Below are positions 1 through 11,565 of a stretch of DNA of 64,000 nucleotides, piece by piece. The position numbers and the translations under genes are program-made. The notes under the pieces were generated by a model. It saw nothing but the letters and a program-made list of their open reading frames with translations, was not told where the DNA came from and did not search any database. Origin of the DNA: Pseudoscleropodium purum (taxonomy: Eukaryota; Streptophyta; Bryopsida; Hypnales; Brachytheciaceae); NCBI GenBank assembly GCA_963969395.1, contig OZ017799.1, forward strand, positions 16,060,501-16,124,500, read 5' to 3'. The stretch's first letter is position 1. Each line of letters starts with the position of its first letter.

Positions 1-392
1 CTCAGAATTGTTTCAAGGATTTTAGCTACCCCCCAAAAGGCAATCAGCTCTTAAATGATCGCTTTATGAGCAGACTACCTAGAATAGAATTCATGTCATA
101 GTACAGCTGGGATTCTTATATCTTGAGCACCAAGGTTTCATCACCGGTAAGCAGCACAAATAGCACAATAGTTCTCTAGTTCCCTTACTGCACGAAAATC
201 ATGTAACAGGATAGAATAGGGAAACAAACGATCATGAATTCAAATGAAGTCAAATGTTACAGAACCATCGTCTACAAAAATTGTAATATCGTTACTACGG
301 CACTAAACACTTCAAAAGGAGGAATGAGCGAGTCAATGGTTGAAAACTGTGCCGAGTGACGTACTTTGCGCAGCTTACCCTTCGAAGAAACA

Positions 393-2936
393 TCAATGGA
401 CGTAGGGTTCAGCTAATGCCGCAGCGCCTGCTTGGAGTGTGTCGGTAATAGTACTGCTGCCCTCCTGAACTCCAATTTTCATATCTAGTTCATTTGCCTT
501 TCCCATCTCTCCAATAGTTTCTCCACCTCCAAAGAGACACTCGAGTGTTTCTCGGTGAATCTTATCATTGTAGCAAAATGCTGAGAGATGCCCCTCTCCT
601 TCTAAAGCATGGAGATGCACAAGATCTGGGACCTGCATATATATATGCATTTGACATCCAACATATGTATTACATTGAGTACCCGTGCTGGACACATAAT
701 GTAGGAATGCTATGATTTGCGTCACTGTAGGTATTTTAACCAATATCTAGAAGTGCGATTTTGGGGAGATGAAAAAGAGTTGTGGAGAGAATGACTTTGG
801 GTACAAGAGTCAAATCTGTTGAGATCGAATTTCTATCAGTCCGTATGCAAACTGGGAGGTCCTAGATCACTATAAGAGGCAGTAGACAACCCCGTTTCCA
901 TTCAAAGAAAAACTGGCTATAGACATTTAGTCAAGTCATGCGTACATCACTTGTTAATTAGTGCAACCAATTGTATGAATAGATGAGTAGGTGTTGGTAA
1001 CAGGGGTTAGAAACGGAGATGGGATCAGGTCTCTTACAGTTTTAAAATCCACTACGTTACTGATAGAAGCAAAAGATATATGAGAGAATCACGGTGTCCC
1101 AAAAGATAAAATCGATGTGGTGCACTCACCAGTTTCTTGATACATACTTGTAGACCCACAGGCACCAGATTATCTTGATCACCATGGAAAATATGGATTG
1201 AGCCTTGATAAACGTCTTGCACATCAGAAAGCTCAAACCCCCAGGCACTGGAGATCAGGAGCAAATCTTGAGTCATGCCCTTGCCTTTCTGCTGGCCTGA
1301 CACCATACTATCTCTGCAGTGCAACAAATTAAAGACGCATTATATTCAAAGTGTAATTTCCAAACTCAGAGAGCGCAATTCGAATCAGAGACCATATTCA
1401 GTTTGCTGACCTCTCCATCATGTGTCCCGAAAGCCCTTGCAAATTCTGGACATCGGGAGGAGAGAGTCTCTTCTTCGCATCTTCCACCCACTTGCTCCCC
1501 GTCGAAGGAACGATAAAGAAGCGCACATATGCATAGAACATCCAGTGAGGCAGTTTCCCAAGTACCCCGTATATCGATCTTGACCTCGCTGTAACACTCC
1601 CCAGCAACATATTCCTCTCGCTCTCTGATATGCCCTGTCCATAGCCAAACAAAGATCAATATTAGTACGAGTTGGATCTCTGTTATCAAACAGCAACTTA
1701 TCTATGCAGACTCTATGTTGAGCTTCAATTTGCAAGTGGGAAATTAGCACGGGCCAAATGTCTGAGGCTGCTGATATTTGACTGAAGATGGGGTTGTCTG
1801 CTGCCCCTTCAATAGAGGTCTATAAACTCGTACTTGATAGATTACATAAGAAATCATCATACATTGCCTGCAAAATATTTGATCTCAACCAAGTTTGGCT
1901 CTTCTTGTACCAAATCGATATCTCCAGTGAACTCTATTGAGTGATCTCCCAAAGAAAGAAAGTGACGGAAAGAGTATGCTCTAACTTAAATTTTCCTACT
2001 CTGTAAATGGATTGATATCAGATGCACACACATACCTTCCAATAGTAATTCCCAACAGGAGCCCACATTGCTATCCCAGCAATGCGTTCAGGAATGTAGC
2101 GAGCAGCTGCCCAGCAGTAAGCACCTCCACAGGAGTACCCCAGCAACCATATCTTCTGTCCAAGCTCCAGAATGTCTGCAATTTGAGCCACGTCTTTGGC
2201 AGCCGTCTCAAAAGTTTGCTTCGCGTTGAAGTCACTTCCTCCGTATCCAGGTCTGTCGATTGAAACGAGTCTCACTCCCATTTCTTTCAACAAAGATTCA
2301 GAGACACCTGCAAGGATCGACACTCTTCAACGGGTAAGATACAGTATGCCTAAACCTCCAGTTCACTAAGTTAACCCTCAATTAGCAACCATTCGGTGTA
2401 ATCATGACTTCGCTAAATGTCTTTGTCCACTAAGCATTCAATGGAGATCATGGGTCGTCATCTATCCCTTCAACAGTGGTCTAAAAGTACTACCTCCTAC
2501 TTTGAATGATAGCATAAGAGATTCATAAACACATCATCTCAACAGAGTTTGGCTCTTGTAGTACCAAAGTGATCTCTCCAGTGAGCCATATTGAGTGATC
2601 TCCCAATGACAGCACACTCCTTCACACATTGGTTCAAGCGCTTAAAGTGACAGAAAGAGTATACCCTACTTAAACTACCTTCCTATAAAGTAATAAGCCA
2701 TACCTGCGAAATAGTAACAGACACATACAGCAGAATATCTGCAAGAATATAAACGCCCAGAGTAATAGAGTGATATCCTATCTGCACTTACCAGGCATAC
2801 CAGCGAGGCGAGAGGAGCCTAAACCATGCAAAACAAGCAAGCTCCTAGTGGCCATCTCCTTCCCCAACCCCTGCTCCCTATAAGCAATCCGCCTCCCATC
2901 TGAAAGCTCCACGAACTTCACACCCTCCTCCCCCAT
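393..2936 (-). CDS. alpha/beta hydrolase superfamily protein (5 exons)
   Basis: Minus-strand exons are 2936-2792, 2307-2036, 1634-1411, 1313-1130 and 632-393. All junctions are GT-AG and keep the frame, giving 354 codons plus stop. The fold is shown by HGLGSS (oxyanion region, residues 37-42), DRPGYGGSD (66-74), the nucleophile elbow GYSCGG with Ser107, FHGDQDNLVP with the likely acid Asp261, and EGEGHL with His290. The spacing is right for a complete Ser-Asp-His triad. No signal peptide or transit peptide is visible. The start is the only in-frame ATG of its exon; that exon opens after an AG at 2979-2981, so a spliced 5' UTR is likely, with a GTAAGT donor seen near 3296. Family members have diverse esterase or hydrolase activities, and the substrate cannot be read from sequence. 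The gene looks intact. Confidence 0.88.
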
Positions 2937-2977
2937 CTTCACAAATCCAACACTGCATGTCCAATACCCGATCACAC

Positions 2978-3400
2978 CCTGCAATTCACATCACTGACAT
3001 GCCAAGCACCGAAAAAAGAAAATCTCTTACTAACTTAGCTAGCAATCAATCAAATGAAAAGCTCCATACAACTAACTTGCAACCCTAAGAGAATTAAAGA
3101 GTTCACTCAAAACCCAAAACCACGAATGCAATTCCAGCTCACCACGCGCAATTCGTTCACACCCAAAACTCCAATTGAAAGACCTCCACCATAACAATTG
3201 CTGCCCACCAGCTCAATCGATCGAAATGCGATCGAAATTCTTGTGCAACCCTTGCTAATTGAATGCTCCTGATGAGTCTTGATCAGGCTAACTTACATAG
3301 CAAAGGACAAAGAAGCAAGTGGGTTGTCGCTGTTGAAATGAAGACAGCTTGTTACGTCGTGGTGCTGCGCGCGAGGACGATTGTTGAGAACGGAAGATTA
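2978..3400 (-). promoter_or_regulatory. probable spliced 5' UTR and promoter of the hydrolase gene
   Basis: On the minus strand CTAT|GTAAGTTAG near 3296 is a strong donor, and TTGCAG|GGTGTG at 2978 a matching acceptor, just ahead of the first coding ATG (2936). This suggests a 5' UTR intron of about 320 bp. No clear TATA box was identified. Inferred from splice signals only. Confidence 0.4.
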
Positions 3401-3799
3401 TGATATGCTTTCATGATCCTCAGCTTCGCCGTGGCTACAGACGTCGGTTTCTTCTGGAATTTCGGTGGTTTTGTGTACTGTTTTGGACTACCATAGTGAC
3501 AAGTGGAGGACGCGGATAGGACATATCTGTTGAATTTCTGACGTGGAATTCAACCTTGTCCAGCACTGGACGTTGAAGTGCAGGCAGTGTGGAGACTGGA
3601 GAGCGGTGATTCCAGAATGGATTCAGGGTAATGAGCCAAATGTTCATTTTTGGAAGAATTTTTTTGAATTTACAGTGAGGGCATGAAAAAATTAAGTAGA
3701 AAAACCAAGCAAAATTTAGCCATTCTAGTTTTAAGATTCTTTTTGAATAATAGGTTCTTAGACATTTCAAGATTTTCTAGTGGGCCCGATGCCATTAAC

Positions 3800-4060
3800 A
3801 CAATATAATAAAATAAAAATAAAAGTTATAATTTCTAGTTTTTTAAATCATGAAAACTTTGAAATTCAATAACTTTCACACTGTAGATCCAAATGTCACG
3901 ATACAAAGCCCGCACACCCCTCCTCATGAAGGGATTTCCAACAGTATCAAGAGCACGAATTAGGGAGCGCATAGTCCAAGAGATCTCACTATGGCAAATA
4001 AGCAAGATATTAAACTTAAGATATGGAATTGAAGAGATAGTTTTGGGTAGAAGTTATTCA
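3800..4060 (+). repeat. dispersed repeat R6, copy 1
   Basis: The sequence around TTGAAATTCAATAACTTTCA and ACAAAGCCCG recurs in the same orientation at about 55950-56190, diverged but continuous, including a shared later block containing AAGATATGGA. No coding capacity or clear terminal repeats are visible. Confidence 0.6.
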
Positions 4061-5689
4061 ATTACTATTATTATATCATTTGCTTTATTCTACTCACTCT
4101 ACTTCTTTTCATTGAGAGTCTACTATGTTATAAAAAAGTTTGTCCAAACACTAAAATAATTACACCTAAATGTTCCTAAATTAGTAATTGAGCATGGTTT
4201 ACCTTGTGAAGTTGCCTAATTTATAGTTGGAAGTTGTTAGAAGTCAAAAGATTACTCTAAATTCATTTAGAATGTATTTTTTTGAACATTATATAAAATA
4301 AACTATATACCCTTAAAATACAGAAAATAGATTTATTCAAAATCAATTGTAGATTTTCATGGATAGAAGTTGTACAATTTAGGCATAGATCTATAGGGAT
4401 TGGTTTTAGAAAGGGGCCACAATTTTGTACATTGATTACATTAGTAGAAAAAAGGTCTTTGGGCACCAAGCTATAGAAAGACAACTTGATTCTACACACC
4501 CAAATGGGCAACAACTTGATGATCATATAAGTCTATGAAATCAATCTCTCCTTTTGTAACTTGGTGCCCTAAGAGCTCCTTTTCACTAATGAAATTACAA
4601 ACATCACACTATAATAAATTATTGAGAAGTTTTGTCTCTTTTGTAGTGTACTTAGAAAGCTACAAGAAATTTTGTAGCTTATTTTAGTGTTTTGTTTACA
4701 TTGCTATGAGAATAAATTTTTAATAAATAATTGATTAATAAAATAAAATCATCCCTCTTTAATCTAAATTGCTATGAGAGTAAGAATAAATTTTTTTTTA
4801 AAAACCCTGAAATATGCCTCTTTAATCTTCATGGCCACATCATCTAGGCACCCCCATGCCAAAACACATGATTATATGGAGCTCCTTAGGTTAGCAATAT
4901 ATTTCTAAGTGATATTTAAAAAGTCTATGGGTTGCATATATTAGGGAGGTGCTTTAGAATTTATTCACACTTGTTGCACTTTCTTCTTGGACTCTAATGG
5001 TGAAGGAATTGCATCAACAAAAAGTCATATGGCAATCAAAGTGAGAAAAATTGAATCAATTTTATATACGATGCATGTTGCTACATAAAAATAAAGTTAT
5101 GGTCTCAAAACAAAAAGTCTAAATGCTACACCAAGTGAATATAAGTGTGTTGTTAATTTTTCCAAGTGATATTACATGGGTACTAAAAGACACTTGAATG
5201 TGGTTTGGCTTAGTGGCTTGGCTTTGGCTTTGGTACACCAAAAATGTGACCATGACTTCAAACTCAAGTGGCACTTATTCAATGAGGGTAGGGATGCTTA
5301 CCAAAGTGTGTTTTTTGGCTTTATAGTGCTAGATTGCACCCTAAAAAATAGTTTGGCTAAAAATTGATGGCAAATCATGAAGTGTTTTGCTATAAACATT
5401 TTAATTAAAAAATAAATCTTGGATGAAATTGCTAGATTGTGAATGAAAACATAATTATGGATATGTGATATATGCTAACATGATATTTTCTATCAAATAT
5501 ATGGATGAATGTTGAAAATTGGAGCACCATTGTAACATTTTGTATTGCCACTTTGGTACTTCATAAAAAATGCAAAAAAATGCAAAAGAACCCAAAAAAA
5601 CTAACCTCCATAATCCATCCAACTATGGTGGGGGATCAAATGACCTCATCATCACATCGGGACTTGAAATTTTTTTGGAGGAAAGAACA

Positions 5690-5860
5690 AGCTAATTCTT
5701 AATTTATAGGGGCTACCTCCTAATGGAGACATCGAGGATGGAATTGTACATCTAAGTAGGTCTATGAGGCTTAGATAGTTGAGCCATTCCAAATAGACAC
5801 TTCATTCATAATGGTCTTTTGTACTAGAGTTAACCCTTGAACACTGAGGCAAACGTTTTT
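5690..5860 (+). repeat. dispersed repeat R7, copy 1
   Basis: The block containing GAGGCTTAGATAGTT and GAGCCATTCC recurs in the same orientation at about 63300-63460. Both copies show CATC(G/A)AGGATGGAATT upstream. Copies are diverged and non-coding. Confidence 0.6.
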
Positions 5861-5892
5861 GTTGATGGATAATAGGGAATCAAACTATTTAG

Positions 5893-5990
5893 GACATAAG
5901 TGCAACTATTCATCCTCAAAATTTATTTTGGAAAGGGAGGATTTTCTACAATAGTTTGACTTGCAATAACTACTTTTGCAATTTTGGAGG
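5893..5990 (-). repeat. dispersed repeat R3, partial reverse copy
   Basis: Reverse complement carries GTCAAACTATTGTAGAAAAT and GATGAATAGTTGCACTT, the core of the R3 family found on the plus strand near 16194, 24961 and 49268. This copy keeps only about 100 bp. Confidence 0.6.
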
Positions 5991-7019
5991 CTAGTGATTC
6001 ACACAGTGATAGAAAAGGATGATTTTGAGGGTCACCTCTTCGGCATTTAAGGATTAAGTTACCCTTCCTTTCCATGGGTATTGAAAATTTGTAGAGAAGC
6101 TTCACAGATACGGTTAATTGAATAAGGCTGCCAAAATGCAAGGGTTCCAGATCCTAAAACAATTGATGGTTTGGTTGGGTTTTCTTTTTTGTTTTTGTTT
6201 TAAACAAAGTGAAACAAAATTAATAGATTGATGGGGTTTGCCATTCATTTTCCTCAACTTGACTTATGGTAAAAGTACCTATTTCGGACAGGCCTCTATA
6301 ATCGTTTTGTAGGCTAACCTATTGTGGACAACAACTAGATGCAATGGTCATCGAAAAAAAATTCTTGGTTTGTATCTTCTCGTCCACTCATCTCTCTTCC
6401 CTCTTGGCCTAGGGAGACGTGCCGAAGCTAACCATAATAGGTGTGTTTATGAAACTGGAATGGGTCTGAGTGCAAAATTCACTTTTACATTCAATAAAAT
6501 ATTCATGTTTGGAGAAAAAAAATTTGTTTTTTTTTGTTCGTTCTTCCACAACCTTATTTTTGCACACACTACACTCGGTCCCCTGCCATGACTTTCCCAC
6601 ATCATCCAGTCTGAAATGCTTAAAAGTTATCCAAAATACGTACTTCTACCTTACTGCAGATGCTGTCCCATCCCTAAAAGGCTTGTGGAATTTTTATTAT
6701 AATTTCAATCTTTTGTACACACCATTTTATGTCTGAACAGGAATAATAGGTTCATTCTAAGTTATTTTTTGTAAGTTAGTTTGTACAATGTGGACCGGAC
6801 ATATGACCCCATACCATTAATAATAAAGTGATAGTGTGGTTGAAACATCAATGATGTCCAGAACTGTAGGATGGAGACCACCGATACTGTCAGTGACACT
6901 GGATGTAATCTGTCGTTTGGATGATATTTATGCCTTGATCATTTTTGTTGGAGCACTTGGCCTTAGTACATTATAAGGTGGGTGAAATGCCCTTGAATTT
7001 GATAGTGAAATGAATTGTT

Positions 7020-7160
7020 CTAAGGTATGGTGTAGAAGGTCCATAAAGCACTCATTCAAGTTTTAAAAGCATCTTCTAATCAATGTAGAGGTACATTTTT
7101 CTTTCTCAATGCACTAGCAATGTACAAATTGTGAACATTTTAGGAATAAGTGAAATGGCT
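7020..7160 (+). repeat. dispersed repeat R5, copy 1
   Basis: CTAAGGTA..GT..CCATAAAG and AAAAGCATCTT followed by GGTACATTTT match blocks at 13213 and 15950. This copy is the shortest. Non-coding. Confidence 0.5.
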
Positions 7161-7295
7161 TTAGTTGAATAGAGGAAATCAAAGGGTATGAGTAGACATT
7201 GGGTTTGTATTTAGTCTAGGTGAAAAAATACTCTTCACGGTACCATACATGAAGGTCAAATTCGGCATAAATTAAGTCATTATTGTAAAAAAAAG

Positions 7296-7400
7296 AAAGG
7301 GTGCCACATGTCATCTTGTGAATTGTGTGAGGTGACATGTACCCCTAAGAATCTGACTTGGAAATTCAATATCAACAAAGACTTGGATCTTCACGTGCAA
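7296..7400 (-). repeat. dispersed repeat R4, reverse copy
   Basis: Reverse complement reads TTGAATTTCCAAGTCAGATT, then CATGTCACC, ACAAGATGACATGTGGCA. Plus-strand relatives lie near 30113, 42283 and 57205. Confidence 0.55.
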
Positions 7401-8704
7401 TAATACAAGTGCCGATGTCAGACTTGTATAGTTGTGAAACATCTTAGAAGTAGTAAGAATGATCTTTATTGAAAATTTGTTTGGTCTAGGTTTTATTAAT
7501 ATGGAGCTCAGTTTCAAATTCTTCTTGGTGTGTTGAATTGCATTAAAAGGCTATTGTCCTTATACTCAGCAACATAAGAATTGCTAATGACTACAAGGAA
7601 ATGTTTCCAATTAGGTTCACAATAAGAACTCAAAACTTTAGCTTGTGTTTTGTGAGGGTTTAATTGTATGAATCCCGTCTCTTAGAGTGACTTTGTTTGT
7701 GTAATAATTATAATCCTTACATGTAGCTCCCATTCCACTTCAAAACAAAAATGGTAACATCTTCAAAGCATGTTCCAGATTTAGAAGTTTGTTAAAAACT
7801 TTGTCAAAAAATTATTTGCATATTTGGTGGGTTTACTTGAATGAATCCTATTTCTTAGAGTGAACTTGTATAACTTGTATAAATTGTATTACATCTTATG
7901 AGAACAATTGGTTGTGCTCTCCAAAGTGCATCTCATGCCACAATCATGTTTTTGTACCTTTTTCAAACCTTTCTTGAGGTAGTATAAACAACAAGAAACA
8001 CACACACAATGCATCGTGGAAACAAGCATCTACTCACAACTTGAGAGCTACCAGTCCATCAGTTGCAGTTGCTTCTTCTCAAAGTGAAACTCCTAAATTA
8101 CTCTAATAAGGGCTTGTTTGACGTACCAGTATTTTTCAAGCCCAAATGCCAAGCTCATAACTTATAATTTACACCCAAAAACAAAGTTGCATGTAGAGTT
8201 TGTGGAGCTTTAATATACTCCAAATGTATCTGCAAAGTTGGCCACCTTCAGTTCTTATTAGATCAAGCTTGCACACCAAAGCCTTTCGTTAGCACGACAT
8301 CAAACTCAGAGAACTCCTTACTGAGAGGGTCTTGAAACAATCAAACAGGCCTTGCCAGTTGTTAAAAAAACATACCCCAAAAAACAATCAAACAGGAGGA
8401 CTAACTTCGTCAAGCCTCAAAACAAGACTGATGATCATGGCTTCCAACCAACCAACCTTTCCAGTGAAATGTACACGACTACTTAGAATTACATCTGTGA
8501 CTGAATTGGGTGTGTTAATTAATTCAGAGGCACTTGAACTGCTATAATAACAAGCGCACTTGACTCTAGTTTCCTTATAATCTTCCATCTAAAGCTGGTC
8601 AAATTTATGATAAATTGACGGAGAATTCCAGACGGAGAATTCCATCGCTGCCACCACGAACTGTACAGCAGAACACTCGTGCCTCCGAACCAGAGCTTGC
8701 AAGC

Positions 8705-9948
8705 GAATGTCACGACATTTAAGCCTGATGTTTTTAGCCGCCCTTCGTCTGCCTCTATTCCAGGTAAAATGTCACAATCCTTGAGCTTCAGCATGAGTTT
8801 CTCTGAGCTCGGACCATGTGAGCGAGGATCACTGTCTTTGACTTGTTTCTTTATGATGGTAATGTACATGTTCGTCATGCATACCGGTCTGTCAAGTATA
8901 GCTGTTTAGCTCCTGTTTCTGAAACCATCCGTATTGATGGAGCCTCTTTCAGGTGGAGCAGTTGTTTCAAGAACTCAAGTGAATGGGAAGTTCAAAATGT
9001 CAGCGGAAGTCCTCAGCAATGTTCATGTCAAACTTGCTGCGGCAAGTGCAATGGCTGCTGCTGCTGCGAAAGCCAAACTGCTAGCTGATCAGGAGGAACG
9101 TGAAATGCAGCGCTTAGTCACCACTGTAATTGAGCACCAGGTAATGACAACTCCTACTAGAGTGGGTGTTCCAACTGTCATTTTGTCTTTCTAATTTAGT
9201 GAAAGCAAGTTAACATGTGTTCCTCTGAGCAACTGACGGACCTTGGCCAAGGTGAGGTTTTACTATGAAGTGCTTCAGAGACATGATTCGTTTTGTTGCG
9301 TTCTCGTGTTCGAGTTTTTATTAAACGAATTTCAATCTTGGATTCACAAGAACATTTTATTCAAATTTCTTAGTATCTTCCCTATTGAGCTATACTTGCT
9401 TCACGTGGATGCTATCCCAAGGATGTAGTTCCGAAAATCTGAGAAAAGGAAGCATTTGGTGCAGCTGAAGAAGCTGGAACTGAAGCTGAAGACGTTCAAT
9501 GATTTGGAAATGATGCTATCCAAAGAATGCGAGTCCGTTGAGCGCGCGCGGCAAAAAATCTACTCCGAGCATGCCCGCATGGTGACCACTCACCCAAATG
9601 CATCCGCCAGGATCTGCTTCAAGCTTTCAAGGAATGAATCCTCTGGGCTCGGCTCCATCACCAGCTATGCAGGGACTTGCAAGACCAGTGACTGCAGGAG
9701 CCATGTCAACACCACCACCGCAAGGGCAATTCATGCGACAAGGGATGGTCACACCTCCGCAATTAGTAGGGCGAGCAGCAATGCCTCAAGGGACTCCGCA
9801 GACTCCGCAGACTCCGCAGACTCTTGGAAGACCCTCTGGGGTACCGAGTGCCATCACTCCGAATCAAACCCCTGGAAGACCCCTGACAGCGCCTCCAGGG
9901 ATGTCGCGACCTGCACCAGGAGGCACATCTAGTGCTGAACCACAATAG
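8705..9948 (+). pseudogene. SWI3C 3'-fragment pseudogene
   Basis: Plus-strand copy of the end of the SWI3C gene at 32.9-34.2 kb. It contains the exon 6 tail (8705 to about 8764), a full-length exon 7 (8953-9140, 188 nt, splice sites kept) and exon 8 (9465-9948). Exon 8 is 92 nt shorter than in the intact gene, best explained by loss of about 101 nt after the codons for ARMV and gain of 9 nt in a CCGCAGACT tandem tract (9790-9825). The loss shifts the reading frame, so the original frame breaks and the Pro-rich tail lies in another frame (9598-9948). The N-terminal two thirds, with SWIRM, ZZ and SANT, is absent. Intact splice sites and few differences suggest a young copy. Confidence 0.9.
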
Positions 9949-10337
9949 AACTGGAATGTGTGCGTGTGCGTGTGCGTGTGCGCATTCTGATGAGGGAAGG
10001 GTCTTGGGAAAGGCGCGATGTAAGCTTTTTTCACCAGATGATGTTATGTTTTCTAGCGATTTGAAACTGTGTTTTGAGTTCTTAAATACTCAACGAAAGC
10101 TCTATTGACAAAAACGTTGCAAGTACACCGACCGACACTTTGTTATTGTTGTTTCTCGAGTGTGCGAGAATCTACAGAGGTTTGCTTTTTGATAAGAGTG
10201 GCAATTAGGTGTTGAATCTTTCATTAGGCCCAGATAGTCATTTCACACGCCTGTTATTGTCTTGGACGGAGATGTTCACATGAATCCAAACCAGAGCTTG
10301 CGAGAAGACTCATGTCAACATTCAGAGCATTTCTCCA

Positions 10338-10434
10338 ACACACAGACTACATAGGAATTTTAAAAATTGCAGTAAAACCCCGTCACCCACACTGACAAGA
10401 GTATTTCTCCAACACACAGACTACATAGGAATTG
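10338..10434 (+). repeat. 30-bp direct repeat pair in the shared 3' flank
   Basis: TTTCTCCAACACACAGACTA followed by CATAGGAATT occurs twice about 70 bp apart. The same pair, diverged, is present in reverse in the right arm (about 32412-32510), so it predates the inverted duplication. Confidence 0.7.
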
Positions 10435-10719
10435 CAGTGGAATGGCCTATTTGCGTTTCTCCACGATTTCTAGTCTGAAATTGGTTGCATTTGTGGAAGT
10501 AGGGGAGGCAAATAACAAACAAATTTACAATGAGTTCAACATGCACAAACAAGCTTTAATCTTGATCATAATAATCCAATCAAGTATTTAAAATTTTATA
10601 TACAACAACATGTGGTATTTGCCAACATGGCACCACAAATAACTACTCAAAAACAAATACTCTAAAGTGGATTCTGCATTTCTTCCACTTCTATTCCTTC
10701 TTCGTATTCTTCCGAGTTC

Positions 10720-11229
10720 TTAAGAGTCGAATATTTGAGCTTGAAAGACCCCATCGATACAAAATGGTGTCGAATTTCCATTGTCAGAGAGTTCTTCCGG
10801 AATTTTGAAATGAAACTTCTTTGTATCAACTCCTCCGTGAAATTTTGGACAAGTCTTCAAGTATTTGTTGACGTCGTTCTCAGATCGAAGTGTTTTCCCA
10901 TGTTGTGATTTGTAATAGATATCAGCAAACCTTGATGATTTATCACCTCGAATGACAAAGCTTCTGGAGAATCCTTCGGGAGGGATAGGAATCGCTGGAC
11001 GCAACACCATGGGTTGCGTCGTGAGAATATATTCATGGTCGTCCAAATTTGGAGCGTCAAGGCAGGTGATGTTTTCTCCCCATTCAAGAGCATTGTGACA
11101 TTCAAACACTTGTTTTTCCATCTCATTATACCAAACTTTGTGTGGTATGTTCCTCCATTTTCCACAGTGGTCGCATTGCATTGCATAAATTTTCACGTTC
11201 ACCACTCTTACACTGAACTGGGCATCCAT
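10720..11229 (-). CDS. CW zinc finger + methyl-CpG-binding domain protein (MBD2-like), intronless
   Basis: Uninterrupted 169-codon ORF. Residues 15-60 form a CW domain: QCDHCGKWRNIP gives Cys19 and Cys22 and the Trp25 region, FECHNALEW gives Cys44, and ITCLDAP gives Cys56. Residues about 82-130 form an MBD with GFSRSFVIRG, FADIYYKSQHGKTLRS and KYLKT; FHFKIPEEL follows. Order and spacing match the plant MBD1/2/4/12 group, nuclear chromatin readers whose CW finger binds histone H3 tails. It is short and has no intron, unlike typical family genes. It lies tail-to-tail with the SWI3C fragment. The pseudogene copy at 31.57 kb reads TCA where this one stops (TAA), so this stop may be a truncation. 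Just past the stop, another frame reads an acidic SEEYEEGIEVEEM tail, hinting at a lost C-terminus. Confidence 0.75.
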   Translation of the reverse strand: MDAQFSVRVVNVKIYAMQCDHCGKWRNIPHKVWYNEMEKQVFECHNALEWGENITCLDAPNLDDHEYILTTQPMVLRPAIPIPPEGFSRSFVIRGDKSSRFADIYYKSQHGKTLRSENDVNKYLKTCPKFHGGVDTKKFHFKIPEELSDNGNSTPFCIDGVFQAQIFDS

Positions 11230-11373
11230 GTTAATAAATTTAAAGCAAGTTACTCAAGAAATCGTACATTAGAATATGAAAAATATGAAGCAAGAATTCA
11301 GTTGAAAAAGATATATTACTACTAATGAAATGATCACAGTAAGAATGGGATGTTCATGTATTTCAGTGTTTCT

Positions 11374-11383
11374 CCTTTATATA
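11374..11383 (-). promoter_or_regulatory. TATA box for the CW-MBD ORF
   Basis: Minus strand TATATAAAGG, about 145 bp upstream of the ATG at 11229. It lies outside the duplicated arm, and I see no equivalent upstream of the broken right-arm copy. Position and sequence fit a core promoter; function is inferred. Confidence 0.5.
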
Positions 11384-11400
11384 CTAATATTCTTTGAAAC

Positions 11401-11565
11401 AAAGTAAAAGTGATGTAAAGTAAAAGGCTCATAAAGTAAAAGGCTTGTAAAGTAAAAGTGATGTAAAATAAAAGTGACATAAAGTAAGTGGTTCATAAAG
11501 TAAAAGTGATGTAAAATAAAAGTGACATAAAGTAAGTGGTTCATAAAGTAAAAGTGATATAATAT
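11401..11565 (+). repeat. 16-bp-period minisatellite upstream of CW-MBD
   Basis: Variants of a 16-bp unit (TAAAGTAAAAGTGATG, TAAAATAAAAGTGACA, TAAAGTAAGTGGTTCA) run head to tail. A 48-bp higher-order unit of these three is repeated twice at about 11454-11549. It sits directly upstream of the TATA box. Confidence 0.85.

Larger units (their letters stand above)
3420..8690. other. AT-rich intergenic region with dispersed repeats
   Basis: No gene is supportable. The open frames are short, lack family motifs and lie in AT-rich sequence. The stretch carries members of repeat families listed separately (near 3.8-4.06, 5.69-5.99, 7.02-7.16 and 7.30-7.40 kb). Confidence 0.6.
8705..11250. repeat. left arm of large inverted duplication (SWI3C 3' end + CW-MBD)
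   Basis: This 2.5-kb segment is the reverse complement, with small differences, of about 31545-34240. It holds SWI3C exon 6 tail through stop, the shared 3' flank, and the CW-MBD ORF. Introns and 3' flanking DNA are included, so it is a DNA-level duplication and not a retrocopy. Homology to SWI3C stops inside exon 6 at about 8705. The other end fades just upstream of the CW-MBD start. Confidence 0.92.

Noticed and set aside
8705..9948. Left SWI3C copy as a retrocopy
   Set aside because: Introns are kept and no poly-A tract or target duplication is seen.
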